A stretch of 64,000 nucleotides of DNA from NCBI RefSeq assembly GCF_900112705.1, contig NZ_FOMR01000006.1, positions 124,001 to 188,000 of the forward strand, read 5' to 3'. This document shows, piece by piece, positions 1-11,188 of the stretch. The stretch comes from Lentibacillus persicus (GTDB taxonomy: Bacteria; Bacillota; Bacilli; Bacillales; Amphibacillaceae). The notes under the pieces are model-generated. The model was given only the letters and a program-made list of their open reading frames with translations, searched no databases and was not told the DNA's origin. Made by a program: the position numbers and the translations under genes. Numbering within the stretch: position 1 is the stretch's first letter; each line of letters starts with the position of its first letter.

Positions 1-1433
1 GGATCCTGATGTATGCGATGAATAAACGGAACATCCATCCAATGGAAATGCTCGGCTACTGTTTCATTTGCCGCCAGCATAAATTCCTCAATCAGCCGCT
101 CACCAACCGACCGTTCTCTCAGTACAACATCTTCCGGTTTTCCTGTTTCATCGACGAGTACTTCAGCTTCCTTAAAGTCAAAGTCGATAGCGCCACGCCC
201 CATCCGTTTCGAACGTAAAATCCGGGCCAGCTCTTCCATGTTCTCAAACATTGGCACAAGGGGCTTATATCGTTCGCGCAATTCGGCGTCTTTTTCATTC
301 AGTATTTTATTCACATCATGATACGTCATCCGTTCATTCGTCTTAATCACACTCTGAAAAATTTCGTGGTTCACTACTTCGCCTTTTTCATTGATCTCCA
401 TTTCGCAACCAAGTGTCAGCCTGTCCACTTGCGGATTCAACGAGCATATACCATTTGACAACCGATGCGGAATCATCGGAATGACTCTGTCAACCAAGTA
501 TACACTTGTCGCCCGTTCAAATGCTTCCTGATCAATTGGCGAGTTTTCTTCCACATAATAACTGACATCGGCAATATAAACCCCAAGTTTATAATTGCCA
601 TTTTCCAATTGTTTGACCGACACGGCATCATCAAGATCCTTAGCGTCCGCCCCATCAATCGTGACAATGTCTTCATCGCGCAAATCACGGCGGTTTTCCA
701 ATTCTGATGGATCAATTTCATCAGGCGTATTAGCTGCCTGGTCTAACACCTCTTCCGGAAAATCCACTTTGATGCCGTGTTTATGAATGATTGAAATAAT
801 ATCAATGCCCGGATCGTTTTTATGACCGAGTATATGAACTATTTCACCTTCTGCACTCATACGGCCTTCCGGATATTTCGTAATATGTGCGATAACTTTA
901 TGTCCGCTCACCGCACCACCGTTCATGCTTTTCGGAATGAAGATGTCATTCGGTATCCGCTTATCGTCCGCTACCACAAAACCAAATGACTTATTATCCT
1001 CAAACGTGCCAACAACCTGATGTGTTGCCCGTTCCAAAATACGGATAACCGTCCCTTCAGGTCTGTTTCCATCAGCATTTTGCTTTTCTATCCGAGCCAT
1101 TACCTTATCGTTATTCATGGCGGATGCTAAATCTGAGTGATGGATATATATATCTGCGCGTGCTTCATCATCCGGAATTAAAAAAGCAAATCCCTTGGCA
1201 TGCATCTGAATACGCCCGCGCACAAGGTTCATCTTTTCCGGCAGACCGAAGCGGTTTTTACGCGTGCGTACAAGTTCTCCTGATTCTTCAAGAGCGTTCA
1301 GAGCTTTTACCAGTTCTTTGAATTCCACCGCATCTTCGAGTTCAAGTTCTTCTTCCAATTCATCTACTGCGAGCGGCTTTTCACTGTGCTCGTTAAAATA
1401 ATCGCGTAAACGCTCCTGCATCGTTTCATACAT
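1..1433 (-). CDS. rnr: Ribonuclease R, 3'-truncated by the window edge
   Basis: RNase R is a processive 3'-to-5' exoribonuclease (RNB/RNase II family) that degrades structured RNA and takes part in tmRNA quality control. About 477 codons are present. They start with [13 protein letters not shown] at an ATG (1433) preceded by AGGTGAG, and the frame stays open to base 1, so the C-terminus (rest of RNB, S1 domain) lies outside. The N-terminal winged-helix region is followed by cold-shock-like OB folds ([17 protein letters not shown]). The catalytic RNB segment '[13 protein letters not shown]' carries the metal-binding aspartates, and '[12 protein letters not shown]' follows. secG-est-rnr is the B. 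subtilis order, where smpB and ssrA come next, beyond this window. Identity is secure; only the end is missing. Confidence 0.95.
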   Translation of the reverse strand, partial: MYETMQERLRDYFNEHSEKPLAVDELEEELELEDAVEFKELVKALNALEESGELVRTRKNRFGLPEKMNLVRGRIQMHAKGFAFLIPDDEARADIYIHHSDLASAMNNDKVMARIEKQNADGNRPEGTVIRILERATHQVVGTFEDNKSFGFVVADDKRIPNDIFIPKSMNGGAVSGHKVIAHITKYPEGRMSAEGEIVHILGHKNDPGIDIISIIHKHGIKVDFPEEVLDQAANTPDEIDPSELENRRDLRDEDIVTIDGADAKDLDDAVSVKQLENGNYKLGVYIADVSYYVEENSPIDQEAFERATSVYLVDRVIPMIPHRLSNGICSLNPQVDRLTLGCEMEINEKGEVVNHEIFQSVIKTNERMTYHDVNKILNEKDAELRERYKPLVPMFENMEELARILRSKRMGRGAIDFDFKEAEVLVDETGKPEDVVLRERSVGERLIEEFMLAANETVAEHFHWMDVPFIHRIHQD

Positions 1434-1483
1434 GGTCTCACCTGCTTTCTATGGATATTATTAACAATTTTGGCTTTTTATAA

Positions 1484-2230
1484 TCATTCATTCCAGTTAA
1501 GCGACTCTAAAAATTTATAGATGTCATCGAAAAGCTGTTCCTTTTCTTTGCCCATTGTGATGACATGCCCGGATTCTTCATACCATTTAATGTCTTTTTT
1601 CTCGGCTTCAACATTTTCATAAATAAAGTTGGCGCTGTCCGTGTTGATCATTTCATCCTGACGCGCCTGAACAACAAATGTGGGCGTGTAGATTGTGTCA
1701 ATATTTTCGTTGACTTCTTTTATTAATTCAGCTAAATCAGAAAACATGTCACGCGAATTATCGACAAGTTCCTGAACCTCTTCTTGAATCGTATTCTTAT
1801 CTTTCCCTTCAAGCTGTTTAAATTCTCTCGCTTTAAATTTATAGCCTGAAGTCAGCTCCTCTTCGTTATCAAAAAACATCGGGGCGCACATTGGGATAAC
1901 GCCTTTAACTTCCTCAGTGTACGCAAGTTTGAGGCTCAAGACGCCGCCAAGGGATAGACCGGCCACTGCAATTTCTTCATATCCAAGCTCTTTCAGATGC
2001 TTGAAAGCATTCGTTACGTCTTCCCACCATTCATCAGCGCTTGCCTTAACCAGTTCTTCCGGTTCCTTTCCATGCCCGCGGTAAATGGGGGCGTGACTTG
2101 TGTACCCTTTTTTCTCCAGAAAACGTCCAAGCATTCTGACATCTGCCGAGTGCCCGGTGAACCCGTGCAGTAAGAGTACCGCACGCGGACCTGCTTCAAA
2201 TGTAAATGGTTCCGGCAATTTAACTTTCAT
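1484..2230 (-). CDS. est: Carboxylesterase (Est30/YvaK type)
   Basis: A 248-aa cytosolic alpha/beta hydrolase that hydrolyses short-chain carboxyl esters. The nucleophile elbow GLSLGG is at residues 91-96 (Ser93). Asp192 (RQDEM) and His222 (ESGHV) complete a triad spaced like Geobacillus Est30. The oxyanion-side LLHGFTG is near residue 20. The frame is open to an upstream start at 2254, but AGAAGGAGATGG lies inside that extension and sits correctly before the ATG at 2230, so 2230 is preferred. It lies between secG and rnr as in B. subtilis (yvaK). The physiological substrate is unknown. Confidence 0.9.
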   Translation of the reverse strand: MKVKLPEPFTFEAGPRAVLLLHGFTGHSADVRMLGRFLEKKGYTSHAPIYRGHGKEPEELVKASADEWWEDVTNAFKHLKELGYEEIAVAGLSLGGVLSLKLAYTEEVKGVIPMCAPMFFDNEEELTSGYKFKAREFKQLEGKDKNTIQEEVQELVDNSRDMFSDLAELIKEVNENIDTIYTPTFVVQARQDEMINTDSANFIYENVEAEKKDIKWYEESGHVITMGKEKEQLFDDIYKFLESLNWNE

Positions 2231-2366
2231 GATTGTTCCATCTCCTTCTGTCATTTCAGCTCCATATAATATACCTTACCCGAATATTCAGGATCTGAAA
2301 ATAAAATAGGCCGGCGAATAAATATATTTTTCAACTGTAATCTCAAAGCCGTTTTTGACGTGAAAT

Positions 2367-2800
2367 TCATAAACTGCGACGTAAAGTTTGATTGGATCGT
2401 TTGGGAAACTTTCTTGAGACGCAGCTGGAATATACTCGCTTTCCGTGGGCTCTCCACGAGCCTCCTCGTGAGCAGAAACCGCTCACTGCGGGGTCTCTTA
2501 GGCTCGCTGTCCCACAGGAGTCTCGCATATTCCAGCTGCTTACGTGAGTGTTTAAATAACGTTGCATTACTCGTTAAACAGACAAAACTACAGTAAGCAC
2601 TTTTTAGCGCAGGCAATATACGCAGACTCCTATGGGAACAGCACGTGTCCGAAGACATCTTGAAAAGCGGTATGGTTCAAAGGCTAAGAACGCCACGTCC
2701 TGTGGCAACGCCTTTGTGACCAACATCGTGTTGGCCCGAGGCCGTGCCCATGGAAAGCGGCGTGTATTTCCGCAGCGGTGGCATAGCACTTACTGAAGAA
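2367..2800. repeat. Composite intergenic repeat (core A1 plus RNA-bearing core B1)
   Basis: The est-secG gap holds no gene. It begins with 'cataaactgcgac', the left-end motif seen at 9375, 43941 and 60014, and ends with 'catagcacttactgaa', the inner right-end motif at 60422. Core A1 (2421-2540) is bounded by inverted arms CAGCTGGAATATA / GCATATTCCAGCTG, with 'gctttccgtggg' and 'cccacaggagtc' just inside. Core B1 (about 2611-2790) matches the 60081-60252 core in opposite orientation and contains a Bacillaceae-1-like RNA. Short ORFs here are not credible genes. Confidence 0.8.
2678..2736 (+). ncRNA. Bacillaceae-1-like structured RNA, copy 1
   Basis: On the plus strand, CAAAGGC ... GCCTTTG form a stem enclosing the hairpin GCCAC-GTCCT-GTGGC. 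A second hairpin, CCAAC-ATCGT-GTTGG, follows. Two hairpins with RUCCU-type terminal loops are the hallmark of the published Bacillaceae-1 RNA motif. The copies at 45508 and 60120 keep the fold with changed stem bases. It is embedded in repeat core B1. Assignment rests on fold and loop consensus seen by eye; no covariance model was run. Confidence 0.6.
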
Positions 2801-2846
2801 TCAACTCCGAATTAACGAAAGATAAATAAAAAAGCCCAAAATATAA

Positions 2847-2879
2847 AAACCCTTATCACTTAATTTGCGATAAGGGTTT
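2847..2879 (-). terminator. Rho-independent terminator after secG
   Basis: A perfect 11-bp stem AAACCCTTATC / GATAAGGGTTT with an 11-nt loop lies directly downstream of the secG stop. On the minus strand it is followed by a T-rich tract (TTTTTATATTTT). Confidence 0.85.
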
Positions 2880-2883
2880 GCGA

Positions 2884-3117
2884 TTATTGCAAAATATATG
2901 CACTGAGAAACGCTAAGGCAAAGAATAAAATACCTGTCACGACTGTTGCCCGGTGCAGAAACAAATCTGCCCCGCGTGCTTTTTGTTTCCCAAAAAGCTG
3001 CTCGGCGCCGCCCGAAATCGCGCCGGAAAGACCTGCGCTTTTTCCCGATTGCAATAAAATTAATACGACCATAATAATAGCATCAATTAGTAATAATATA
3101 TGAACTAAGCTTCCCAT
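2884..3117 (-). CDS. secG: Preprotein translocase subunit SecG
   Basis: SecG is the small accessory subunit of the SecYEG membrane channel for protein export. The 77-aa product has two transmembrane helices flanking the signature segment [17 protein letters not shown], followed by [12 protein letters not shown], nearly identical to B. subtilis SecG. A GTG at 3135 is in frame, but it is part of the Shine-Dalgarno GGAGGTG, which sits 9 nt before the ATG at 3117; that ATG is taken as the start. A strong terminator follows the stop. Confidence 0.95.
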   Translation of the reverse strand: MGSLVHILLLIDAIIMVVLILLQSGKSAGLSGAISGGAEQLFGKQKARGADLFLHRATVVTGILFFALAFLSAYILQ

Positions 3118-3274
3118 TTCAAATTGCACCTCCACTTACAAACGCTATGTACCTATTCGTTACTCTAGCATATTTCCTTCACACGCCGCAAGTTATCAAT
3201 AGCATAACTTTGGACGTTTCCATTAACACGCTTTATTATGAATATTATATCACATTTTGAATGGGTGATGACAC

Positions 3275-4207
3275 ATGGAAAATACTTTTTGGCTCAAACG
3301 GCCTGATAACGTTGCAATATATGTGAGAAAATGGCTCCCTGAAAACATCCAGGACTCGAAACCGAAAGCTGTCGTTCAAATTGCCCACGGTATGGTTGAG
3401 CACATCGGACGCTATAACGAATTTGCTCATTTTTTAACCGACAACAATATAATTGTTTACGGAAATGACCACAGAGGCCATGGGCGAACTGGTGCAAAAC
3501 AGGGTCAGCTCGGTTATTTAGCGGATAAAAACGGTTTTGAAAAAGTTACTGACGATGTGCTTGCATTGACGAAGCAAATTAAACAAGAGCACCCCGATCT
3601 TCCTGTATATCTATTAGGGCATAGCATGGGGTCTTTCCTCGCCAGACATTATATACAGGACCATAGCTATCTGATTGACGGCGTTATCCTATCAGGGACA
3701 GGCTATTACTCACGGCTAAGTACAACAACTGCAATGAGTATTGCTTCAGTTTTGCCGTCAAAAGAAAAATCACCTTTCATGAATGCCCTAGTTTTTTCTT
3801 CCTCGAACAAACGGGTGCAAAATAAAAAATCCAGTTTTGACTGGCTGACTTCCGATGATCAAATTATTCAGGACTTTATCAATGATCCCTATTGCGGTTT
3901 TATACCATCGGCGGGATTCTTTAAAGATTTGATGACCGGTCTCTCGTTAATTCATGATGCCAAACGCAATCAGAAAGTCCGGTCTGACTTGCCCATGCTT
4001 ATCCTAAGCGGTGCGCAGGATCCTGTCGGCAATTATACAAAAGGCGTCTGGAAAACCGCTGCACTATATGACAAGGCCGGTCTCAGCAATGTGATAACAA
4101 TGCTATTCGAGAACGGCCGGCACGAATTATTGAACGAATTAAACAGGGACGAAATTTATCATATCCTGCTGAACTGGATAACGGGCCTGACAAGCAGGAA
4201 TGCTTGA
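3275..4207 (+). CDS. Alpha/beta hydrolase, monoacylglycerol lipase/lysophospholipase family
   Basis: A 310-aa PldB/S33-type (Hydrolase_4) serine hydrolase expected to cleave ester bonds of monoacyl lipids. The nucleophile motif GHSMGS is at residues 115-120 (Ser117). The oxyanion region is AHGMVEHIGRY near residue 38, and the family hallmark NDHRGHGRT is near residue 64. The acid residue is in SGAQDPVG and the catalytic His in NGRHELLNE near the C-terminus. There is no signal peptide. The start ATG is preceded by GGGTGATG. It precedes ptsI by about 70 bp on the same strand without obvious functional linkage. The exact lipid substrate is not predictable. Confidence 0.85.
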   Translation: MENTFWLKRPDNVAIYVRKWLPENIQDSKPKAVVQIAHGMVEHIGRYNEFAHFLTDNNIIVYGNDHRGHGRTGAKQGQLGYLADKNGFEKVTDDVLALTKQIKQEHPDLPVYLLGHSMGSFLARHYIQDHSYLIDGVILSGTGYYSRLSTTTAMSIASVLPSKEKSPFMNALVFSSSNKRVQNKKSSFDWLTSDDQIIQDFINDPYCGFIPSAGFFKDLMTGLSLIHDAKRNQKVRSDLPMLILSGAQDPVGNYTKGVWKTAALYDKAGLSNVITMLFENGRHELLNELNRDEIYHILLNWITGLTSRNA

Positions 4208-4275
4208 TTTGACAAAGAACGACCGTGTAAAATGTAGAATGGAGTAAATTTATAGTGAAGGGTTGGTTTGAAACT

Positions 4276-5982
4276 ATGATTCAAGGAATTGCCGCGTCCA
4301 ATGGCATAGCGATTGCCAAGGCGTATCAGCTTGTAACACCGGAATTAACGTATGAAAAAAAATCCGCCGATAATCCCAATAAAGAAATCGAACGTTTAGA
4401 AAAAGCTCTGGAAACAGCAAAACAAGAGCTTGAAAAAATTCGGGCCCACGCAGAAAAAGAATTGGGCGATGAGCATGCTCAAATTTTTTCAGCACACTTA
4501 CTCGTCCTGGACGATCCTGAACTGGTTAATCCGATTAAAGATAAAATCACAAAGGAAAACGTGATTGCTGAAACAGGTTTGGAAGACACGATGAACATGT
4601 TTATCGATATGTTTAAGAATATGGATAATGAATATATGCGTGAACGCGCTGCCGATATCCAGGACGTTTCCAAACGTGTGCTCGCTCATCTGCTTGGCGT
4701 GTCGGTGCCAAACCCCGCATTAATTGATGAAGAAGCAATTGTGATTGCAAACGACCTGACGCCATCTGATACCGCACAATTGAACAGACAGTTTGTCCGT
4801 GGTTTTGCAACAGACATCGGCGGCAGGACGTCACACTCTGCTATTATGGCAAGATCCATGGAAATACCCGCTGTGGTCGGGACCAAATCGATTACAGGTG
4901 AAGTCAAACAAGGCGATATCGTTATCGTTGATGGCATCGAAGGCCATGTCATCGTCAACCCCTCTGAAAATGAAATTGCCGAGTATAAAGAAAAACAAGC
5001 CACATTTGAAAAGCAAAAAGAAGAATGGGCCACACTGAAAAATGAACCGACACTAACGGCTGATAAAGAACAGGTCGAACTAGCAGCTAATATCGGTACC
5101 CCCGATGACGTTGACAGTGTGCTTGCGAATGGTGCTGAAGGCATTGGCTTATACCGAACTGAGTTCTTGTATATGGGTAAAAGCCAGTTGCCGACTGAAG
5201 ATGAGCAGTATGATGCGTACAAAACGGTCCTCGAAAAAATGGAGGATAAGCCGGTTGTTGTCCGCACACTCGATGTGGGCGGCGATAAAGAAATAAGCTA
5301 CCTTGATTTGCCTGAGGAATTAAATCCATTTCTTGGCTTCCGTGCGATCCGCTTCTGCCTCGAAAATGAAGATGTCTTCCGGACACAATTACGCGCCCTT
5401 CTCAGAGCAAGTGTGCATGGCAACTTGAAAATTATGTTTCCGATGATCGCAACGCTCGAGGAGTTTAGGCAAGCAAAAGGGATCCTGCTTGATGAAAAAC
5501 AAAACTTAAAAAATGAAGGTAAAAGCGTTTCTGATAACATCGAAGTCGGCATTATGGTAGAGATTCCATCAACTGCCGTGATTGCTAAACAATTTGCCAA
5601 AGAAGTCGATTTCTTCAGTATTGGCACGAATGATCTGATTCAGTATACAATGGCAGCTGACAGAATGAATGAACGGGTGTCTTACTTGTACCAGCCGTAC
5701 CACCCGGCGATCTTAAACTTGATCAGTACAGTGATTGATGCAGCCCACGCAGAAGGTAAATGGACCGGCATGTGCGGTGAAATGGCCGGAGACTCAATTG
5801 CTATCCCGGCTTTACTCGGACTGGGGCTTGACGAATTCAGTATGAGTGCCACTTCCGTTCTGCCGGCACGGACGCAAATTCTTAACCTTTCCAAAGAAAA
5901 AATGACTTCCTGTAAAGAACAACTGTTATCAATGGGAAGCACAGACGAAGTCGTCGGGTTCATAAAAGAAAAAACTGAATAA
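4276..5982 (+). CDS. ptsI: PTS Enzyme I (phosphoenolpyruvate-protein phosphotransferase)
   Basis: Enzyme I takes phosphate from PEP and passes it to HPr, the first step of all PTS sugar uptake. The product is 568 aa (B. subtilis 570). The N-terminal HPr-binding domain is followed by the phospho-His motif [13 protein letters not shown] (His187). The C-terminal PEP-binding TIM barrel has [35 protein letters not shown] and the Cys motif [13 protein letters not shown] at 4255 could add seven residues (GGAG 10 nt upstream); the ATG at 4276 is chosen by family alignment. ptsH does not precede it, unlike the usual ptsHI operon, so HPr must be encoded elsewhere. A repeat with terminator-like outer arms follows. 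Confidence 0.95.
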   Translation: MIQGIAASNGIAIAKAYQLVTPELTYEKKSADNPNKEIERLEKALETAKQELEKIRAHAEKELGDEHAQIFSAHLLVLDDPELVNPIKDKITKENVIAETGLEDTMNMFIDMFKNMDNEYMRERAADIQDVSKRVLAHLLGVSVPNPALIDEEAIVIANDLTPSDTAQLNRQFVRGFATDIGGRTSHSAIMARSMEIPAVVGTKSITGEVKQGDIVIVDGIEGHVIVNPSENEIAEYKEKQATFEKQKEEWATLKNEPTLTADKEQVELAANIGTPDDVDSVLANGAEGIGLYRTEFLYMGKSQLPTEDEQYDAYKTVLEKMEDKPVVVRTLDVGGDKEISYLDLPEELNPFLGFRAIRFCLENEDVFRTQLRALLRASVHGNLKIMFPMIATLEEFRQAKGILLDEKQNLKNEGKSVSDNIEVGIMVEIPSTAVIAKQFAKEVDFFSIGTNDLIQYTMAADRMNERVSYLYQPYHPAILNLISTVIDAAHAEGKWTGMCGEMAGDSIAIPALLGLGLDEFSMSATSVLPARTQILNLSKEKMTSCKEQLLSMGSTDEVVGFIKEKTE

Positions 5983-5991
5983 CAAACGTAT

Positions 5992-6243
5992 AAAGAAGCT
6001 GGGACAAAAGGTTTAAAAGTAAAAGAAAAGACGAAAGATGATATTAGGAAAGGGAGCGGAATACATCGCTCCGGAAATATGCTTCGCTTTCCGCGGGCGG
6101 CTGTTGAGCCAACTCGTGCCAGGGCACTTCGTTGTCTCACCTATGCCTCTGTTCCCGCAGGAGTCTACGCATATTTCCTCCGCTAACCTTGATTATCGTT
6201 CGTCTTTTATATCTGATAAATAAGTTATGTCCCAGCTTCTTTT
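5992..6243. repeat. Nested repeat: core A2 in a 'gctgggaca' housing
   Basis: The outer arms are a 15-bp perfect inverted repeat, AAAGAAGCTGGGACA (5992-6006) and its complement (6229-6243), with near-matching flanks. Inside is a second layer, AAAAGACGAA ... ATCGTTCGTCTTTT. The core (about 6067-6182) has ends 'gctttccgcggg' and 'cccgcaggagtctacgcatat', like A1 and A4. The right arm ends in a T run, so the unit may terminate ptsI transcription. There is no gene here. Confidence 0.8.
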
Positions 6244-6314
6244 TATAACGTTTGGCTTTTCTCGCGCTCATGTTTCTCTGTCTCTGTCTGCTTTTTTATC
6301 GATGTCAATTTATC

Positions 6315-6902
6315 TCACTCCGATAAGAATTCAAGCTTTTCACCGATCGGCGTTCTTCCTTTATCATGCGGAATTTTCTCCGGATAGCCGATTTGCAGGA
6401 CAGCTGCAATTTTATCAATTGAAGGATCGAGCCCAATTGCCCTGGTAAATCCTTCATCATGCATATATGGCGTAATTGTCCAAAGCATCCCGACACCATA
6501 TGACCAAGCCGTAAGCTGGGCGTTTTGAATGAATGCGCAGACGCTGGCATATTCTTCTTCATATCTGACTGGATCGTCTTCTTTTTTAAAATAAATCAAA
6601 GCATGATGCGGTATCCGCAATAAAAACTGCTTCATGGAGTGTATCATTTTTTCTGTCTTATCATCGTCGCGTGTTTTCAGCATACCGAGACGTTGATAAC
6701 TTTCAATGATTGCATCAATAAAATGCTTTTTACCATTCTTCTCATAAAGCTTTATTTGCCATGATTCTTTCATATAATGAGTCGGCGCATAAGAAGCGTA
6801 TGTGAATATCTCCTGTATTATTACCCGTTCAACTTCATCGTTTTTAAAGTTATGAATCGATCGGCGGTCTTTAATGGCAGATAAAATATCGATTGAGATC
6901 AC
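6315..6902 (-). CDS. Nitroreductase-family protein (YfhC-like)
   Basis: A 195-aa FMN-dependent nitroreductase-fold protein. The N-terminus ISAIKDRRSIHNF-like segment (DILSAIKDRRSIHNFKND) matches the family's flavin-binding RRSxRxF motif. The middle has ASYAPTHYMKESWQ (APS/W segment), and the C-terminus has AVLQIGYPEKIPHDKGRTPIGEKL. It should reduce nitroaromatics, quinones or similar electrophiles with NAD(P)H; the real substrate is unknown. The start is uncertain: GTG 6902 overlaps its own AAGAGGTGATC ribosome-binding sequence and an in-frame stop lies just upstream, so a non-standard start slightly inside is possible. Confidence 0.8.
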   Translation of the reverse strand: MISIDILSAIKDRRSIHNFKNDEVERVIIQEIFTYASYAPTHYMKESWQIKLYEKNGKKHFIDAIIESYQRLGMLKTRDDDKTEKMIHSMKQFLLRIPHHALIYFKKEDDPVRYEEEYASVCAFIQNAQLTAWSYGVGMLWTITPYMHDEGFTRAIGLDPSIDKIAAVLQIGYPEKIPHDKGRTPIGEKLEFLSE

Positions 6903-6934
6903 CTCTTGAATATATTACGCCTCTATTATGGCAC

Positions 6935-7903
6935 TCAATCTGATTTCTGCCCAGTCATTACCGACATAAATTTATTGTAAAATTGCACGTAATCCAAATC
7001 GAGTGCGATAAAATGCTTTTTCTCATTTTCCGCCATTGAATCCTGTACATCAACATACGGCCTGATATCAGCAATACTCTGCCCTCTTTCCTCACCACTT
7101 TCAGCTTGCACAATCGTAACAGGCAATTGGCTAAAAGCAAACATCCCCCCGTAAACGGGGCACATCAGTGTTACAACATCATGCAGCAGGCTTCCCTGGA
7201 CACTTGGATCGCGTTTTTTATAAAAAGCATAATAATAGTCCAGCAGGGGCTTTATGATTTCTGCTTCTCCTGCCTGATGAATATAATCGACCATTTGGGG
7301 TGTGGCGATAGCCTGTCTGGTAACATTAAGTGGAATAATAACTACATTTGCGGCATTTTTTAAAACGAGCTGAGCTGCAATTGGATCGCCGTAAAAATTC
7401 GCTTCTGACAACGCCGTAATATTTCCCGGAACCCAAAAGGCTCCCCCCATGACATAAAAATTTTGTACGCGCTTCATAACAGACGGATAAAGAATAAACA
7501 TCGTGGCCAATGATGTTAATCTGCCGATATTTACAATCACCAGGTCCTGATCATGGTATCGTTCAATTATTTCAACAACTTTAAAGAAGTTTTCAGCTAC
7601 ACTATCATCGTTGGACAGCGGTGGCTCAATCGGTCCCAGCCCATACGCGCCATGAATTTCGGGAACGAATGTGGGTTTTTCCCCGGTCATAGGTTTTTCC
7701 GCACCTAATATAACTTCTATCGAAGGATTAATATCAAACAAATCTCTTACATAATGAACATTTGCCACAGCTTTTTCCCTTGGTATGTTTCCGTAGTTAG
7801 CCACAACACCAACAATATCAATGGCATCGTCAAAATAGCCATAAATTAGGGCCACAGTATCGTCTATGCCAATATCACCAAAGACGAGCACTTTTTTTGT
7901 CAA
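6935..7903 (-). CDS. Nucleoside hydrolase (IUNH family)
   Basis: A 322-aa inosine-uridine-preferring nucleoside hydrolase-family protein, expected to split ribonucleosides into base and ribose with a bound Ca2+. The N-terminal VFGDIGIDDTVAL corresponds to the DxDPGxDD metal motif. The second, sixth and seventh acidic positions are kept, but the first Asp is replaced by Phe. VIVNIGRLTSLA, MGGAFWVPGN and LLHDVVTLM (C-terminal metal-ligand Asp) are also recognisable. A TTG at 7903 with GGGGTG 6 nt upstream is the best start; extending to 7978 would run into the eno terminator. Substrate range is unpredictable because of the divergent first motif. Confidence 0.8.
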   Translation of the reverse strand: MTKKVLVFGDIGIDDTVALIYGYFDDAIDIVGVVANYGNIPREKAVANVHYVRDLFDINPSIEVILGAEKPMTGEKPTFVPEIHGAYGLGPIEPPLSNDDSVAENFFKVVEIIERYHDQDLVIVNIGRLTSLATMFILYPSVMKRVQNFYVMGGAFWVPGNITALSEANFYGDPIAAQLVLKNAANVVIIPLNVTRQAIATPQMVDYIHQAGEAEIIKPLLDYYYAFYKKRDPSVQGSLLHDVVTLMCPVYGGMFAFSQLPVTIVQAESGEERGQSIADIRPYVDVQDSMAENEKKHFIALDLDYVQFYNKFMSVMTGQKSD

Positions 7904-7973
7904 CGCATTCACCCCAAATTTGGTAGTCTTTACCAGTAAAGCATATTCGGCCTCTAGTCGTCCTATACCAAAA

Positions 7974-8017
7974 AACACCTTTCAGTACGATTCTTAAAAT
8001 GCGTACCAAAAGGTGTT
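7974..8017 (-). terminator. Terminator of the glycolytic operon (after eno)
   Basis: A long hairpin: AACACCTTTcaGTACG pairs with CGTACcaAAAGGTGTT around an 11-nt loop. On the minus strand it is followed by TTTTTTGG, immediately after the eno stop. Confidence 0.85.
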
Positions 8018-8027
8018 AGGGTGTAAG

Positions 8028-9326
<1,299 letters not shown>

Positions 9327-9374
9327 TTATTTTTAATTCTTTTCATAAATGTGCTATCTAACCTTTAACGTTTC

Positions 9375-9619
9375 CATAAACTGCGAACTAACTTATCGTG
9401 AGAATCTGGTGCATCGTCTACCGCTTCGGAAATACACTTGAGTGCTCGTCGTGTTGCAAGCAAATTCGGTGAAGACGCACTCCTCGCAACTCGCAGCGGA
9501 TTCGGTGGATGTTTTGCTCGTCGCTTTCCGCGGGCGGCTGGTGAGCCCACGGAAAGCGAGTATATTCCAGCTGCACAGCTAGAAAGGTCAATGGAATTTT
9601 CACTGGTTCGCGCTTTACA
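9375..9619. repeat. Dispersed repeat between gpmI and eno (rearranged copy, A3)
   Basis: This fills the 335-bp gpmI-eno gap. The left end 'cataaactgcgaactaac' and right end 'tcactggttcgcgctttac' match the outer ends at 43941-44038 and 60014-60475. The interior carries 'gctttccgcgggcggctggtgagccc' joined straight to 'cggaaagcgagtatattccagctg', i.e. a collapsed core. It sits inside the glycolytic operon, where it may act on eno expression; no gene is visible. Confidence 0.75.
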
Positions 9620-9649
9620 TTGAGCTCGAAACTGCTATGAACAGCAGTG

Positions 9650-11188
9650 TTATTTTTTAATTAATGATTCGCCTGTCATTTCGTCTGGTTTTTCAATGTC
9701 CAGTAAATCCAATAATGTTGGTGATAAATCAGCTAATATACCACCTTCACGCAGTTCTGCGTTTTCTTTCGTAACGATGACCGGCACCGGGTTTGTTGTA
9801 TGAGCTGTCATCGGATCACCTTCGGGCGTCATCACTTCATCAGAGTTACCGTGATCTGCGGTAATGATGGCATTTCCGCCCAGTTCCATTATCTTATCGA
9901 CAACTTTCCCAAGGCATTCATCCACCGCTTCGATTGCTTTAACTGTCGGTTCAAGTTTTCCGGAATGGCCAACCATATCCGGGTTGGCAAAGTTTAAAAT
10001 AATCGCATTGTGTGCTTTGGAGTCTAGTTCTTCCAGTAACGAATCAGTCACCTCATACACACTCATTTCAGGTTTCAAATCATACGTTGCTACTTTTGGC
10101 GAATCAATTAACACACGCTTCTCACCGGGGAATTCATTCTCACGGCCGCCACTCATGAAAAAGGTAACATGTGGATATTTTTCTGTCTCCGCGATTCGAA
10201 GCTGCTTCATATCGTGCTGTGAAAGCACTTCGCCAACTGTATTATCCAAGTTAACAGGATTATAAGCGACGTAACCGTCAATTGATTCGCTGAATTCGGT
10301 CAGCATAACGAACTCAACATTTTTCGGCCGGCCTTCACCACGGTCAAAATCACGAAAGTCTTCGTTGGCAAATGTCCGGGAAATTTGGATTGCCCGGTCA
10401 GGGCGGAAATTATAAAAAATAATGGAATCTTCATCCTCAACTTTGCCAACCGGCTTTCCATTTTCATCGGTTATAACAGATGGAATCACAAACTCATCAA
10501 AAATTCCGTTTTCGTATGAATCGTCAATAACGTTATACGGATCGTCATAAGACGGGCCTTCGCCGTAAACCATCGCATCGTATGCTTTTTTCACTCGTTC
10601 CCAGCGTTTGTCACGGTCCATTGAATAATAACGGCCGGAAATAGTTGCAAACTTACCAACGCCGTATTCTTTCATTTTATCTTCTGTTTGTGCAATATAC
10701 TCTTTTGCAGTTTGGGGGCCAACATCACGGCCATCCAGGAACGCATGCACATAGACTTTTTCTAAATCATTATCTTTGGCAAGCTTTAAAAGCGCGAATA
10801 AATGATTTATGTGACTGTGCACGCCACCGTCTGACAGCAAACCGAAAATGTGTAATGCTTTATCGTGTTCTTTCGCATGCTCAATCGACTTCAAGAAAGC
10901 GTCTTTTTCATAAAAGTCACCTTCCTTAATGGAAAGATTCACTCGGGTTAAGCTTTGGTAAACGATTCGGCCGGCACCTATGTTCAGGTGCCCGACCTCG
11001 GAATTACCCATTTGCCCTTCAGGCAGCCCGACCGCTTCGCCTGAGGCATTCAATTGATTATGAGCGAACTGATTCCAATACCGATCGAAATTAGGTGTAT
11101 TTGCCTGTTTAATAGCATTGCCGAATGCTTCATTGCGCATCCCGTACCCATCGAGGATGATAAGTGCGGCTAAGTTGTTCCCGTTCAT
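9650..11188 (-). CDS. gpmI: 2,3-bisphosphoglycerate-independent phosphoglycerate mutase
   Basis: Mn2+-dependent isomerisation of 3- and 2-phosphoglycerate, via a phospho-Ser intermediate. The 512-aa product has the phosphatase-domain metal site ILDGYG near residue 12, the nucleophile Ser63 in [40 protein letters not shown]-like ([14 protein letters not shown]), and the C-terminal metal residues in [11 protein letters not shown]-like ([10 protein letters not shown]) and AHTTNPVP. Its ATG overlaps the tpiA stop by 4 bp (ATGA), indicating translational coupling in the glycolytic operon. Confidence 0.97.
   Translation of the reverse strand: MNGNNLAALIILDGYGMRNEAFGNAIKQANTPNFDRYWNQFAHNQLNASGEAVGLPEGQMGNSEVGHLNIGAGRIVYQSLTRVNLSIKEGDFYEKDAFLKSIEHAKEHDKALHIFGLLSDGGVHSHINHLFALLKLAKDNDLEKVYVHAFLDGRDVGPQTAKEYIAQTEDKMKEYGVGKFATISGRYYSMDRDKRWERVKKAYDAMVYGEGPSYDDPYNVIDDSYENGIFDEFVIPSVITDENGKPVGKVEDEDSIIFYNFRPDRAIQISRTFANEDFRDFDRGEGRPKNVEFVMLTEFSESIDGYVAYNPVNLDNTVGEVLSQHDMKQLRIAETEKYPHVTFFMSGGRENEFPGEKRVLIDSPKVATYDLKPEMSVYEVTDSLLEELDSKAHNAIILNFANPDMVGHSGKLEPTVKAIEAVDECLGKVVDKIMELGGNAIITADHGNSDEVMTPEGDPMTAHTTNPVPVIVTKENAELREGGILADLSPTLLDLLDIEKPDEMTGESLIKK

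Noticed and set aside
1-6. GGATCC at the window start as a cloning junction
   Set aside because: The rnr frame runs straight through it, so it is simply a native BamHI site at an arbitrary edge.
2251-2789. ORFs of 135, 66 and 61 aa on the minus strand
   Set aside because: They lie wholly in the composite repeat, recur as sequence in other copies with broken frames, and lack ribosome-binding sites.
4686-5267. 193-aa minus-strand ORF inside ptsI
   Set aside because: Antisense shadow of a clear, full-length ptsI; Ser-rich composition typical of reverse-frame reading.
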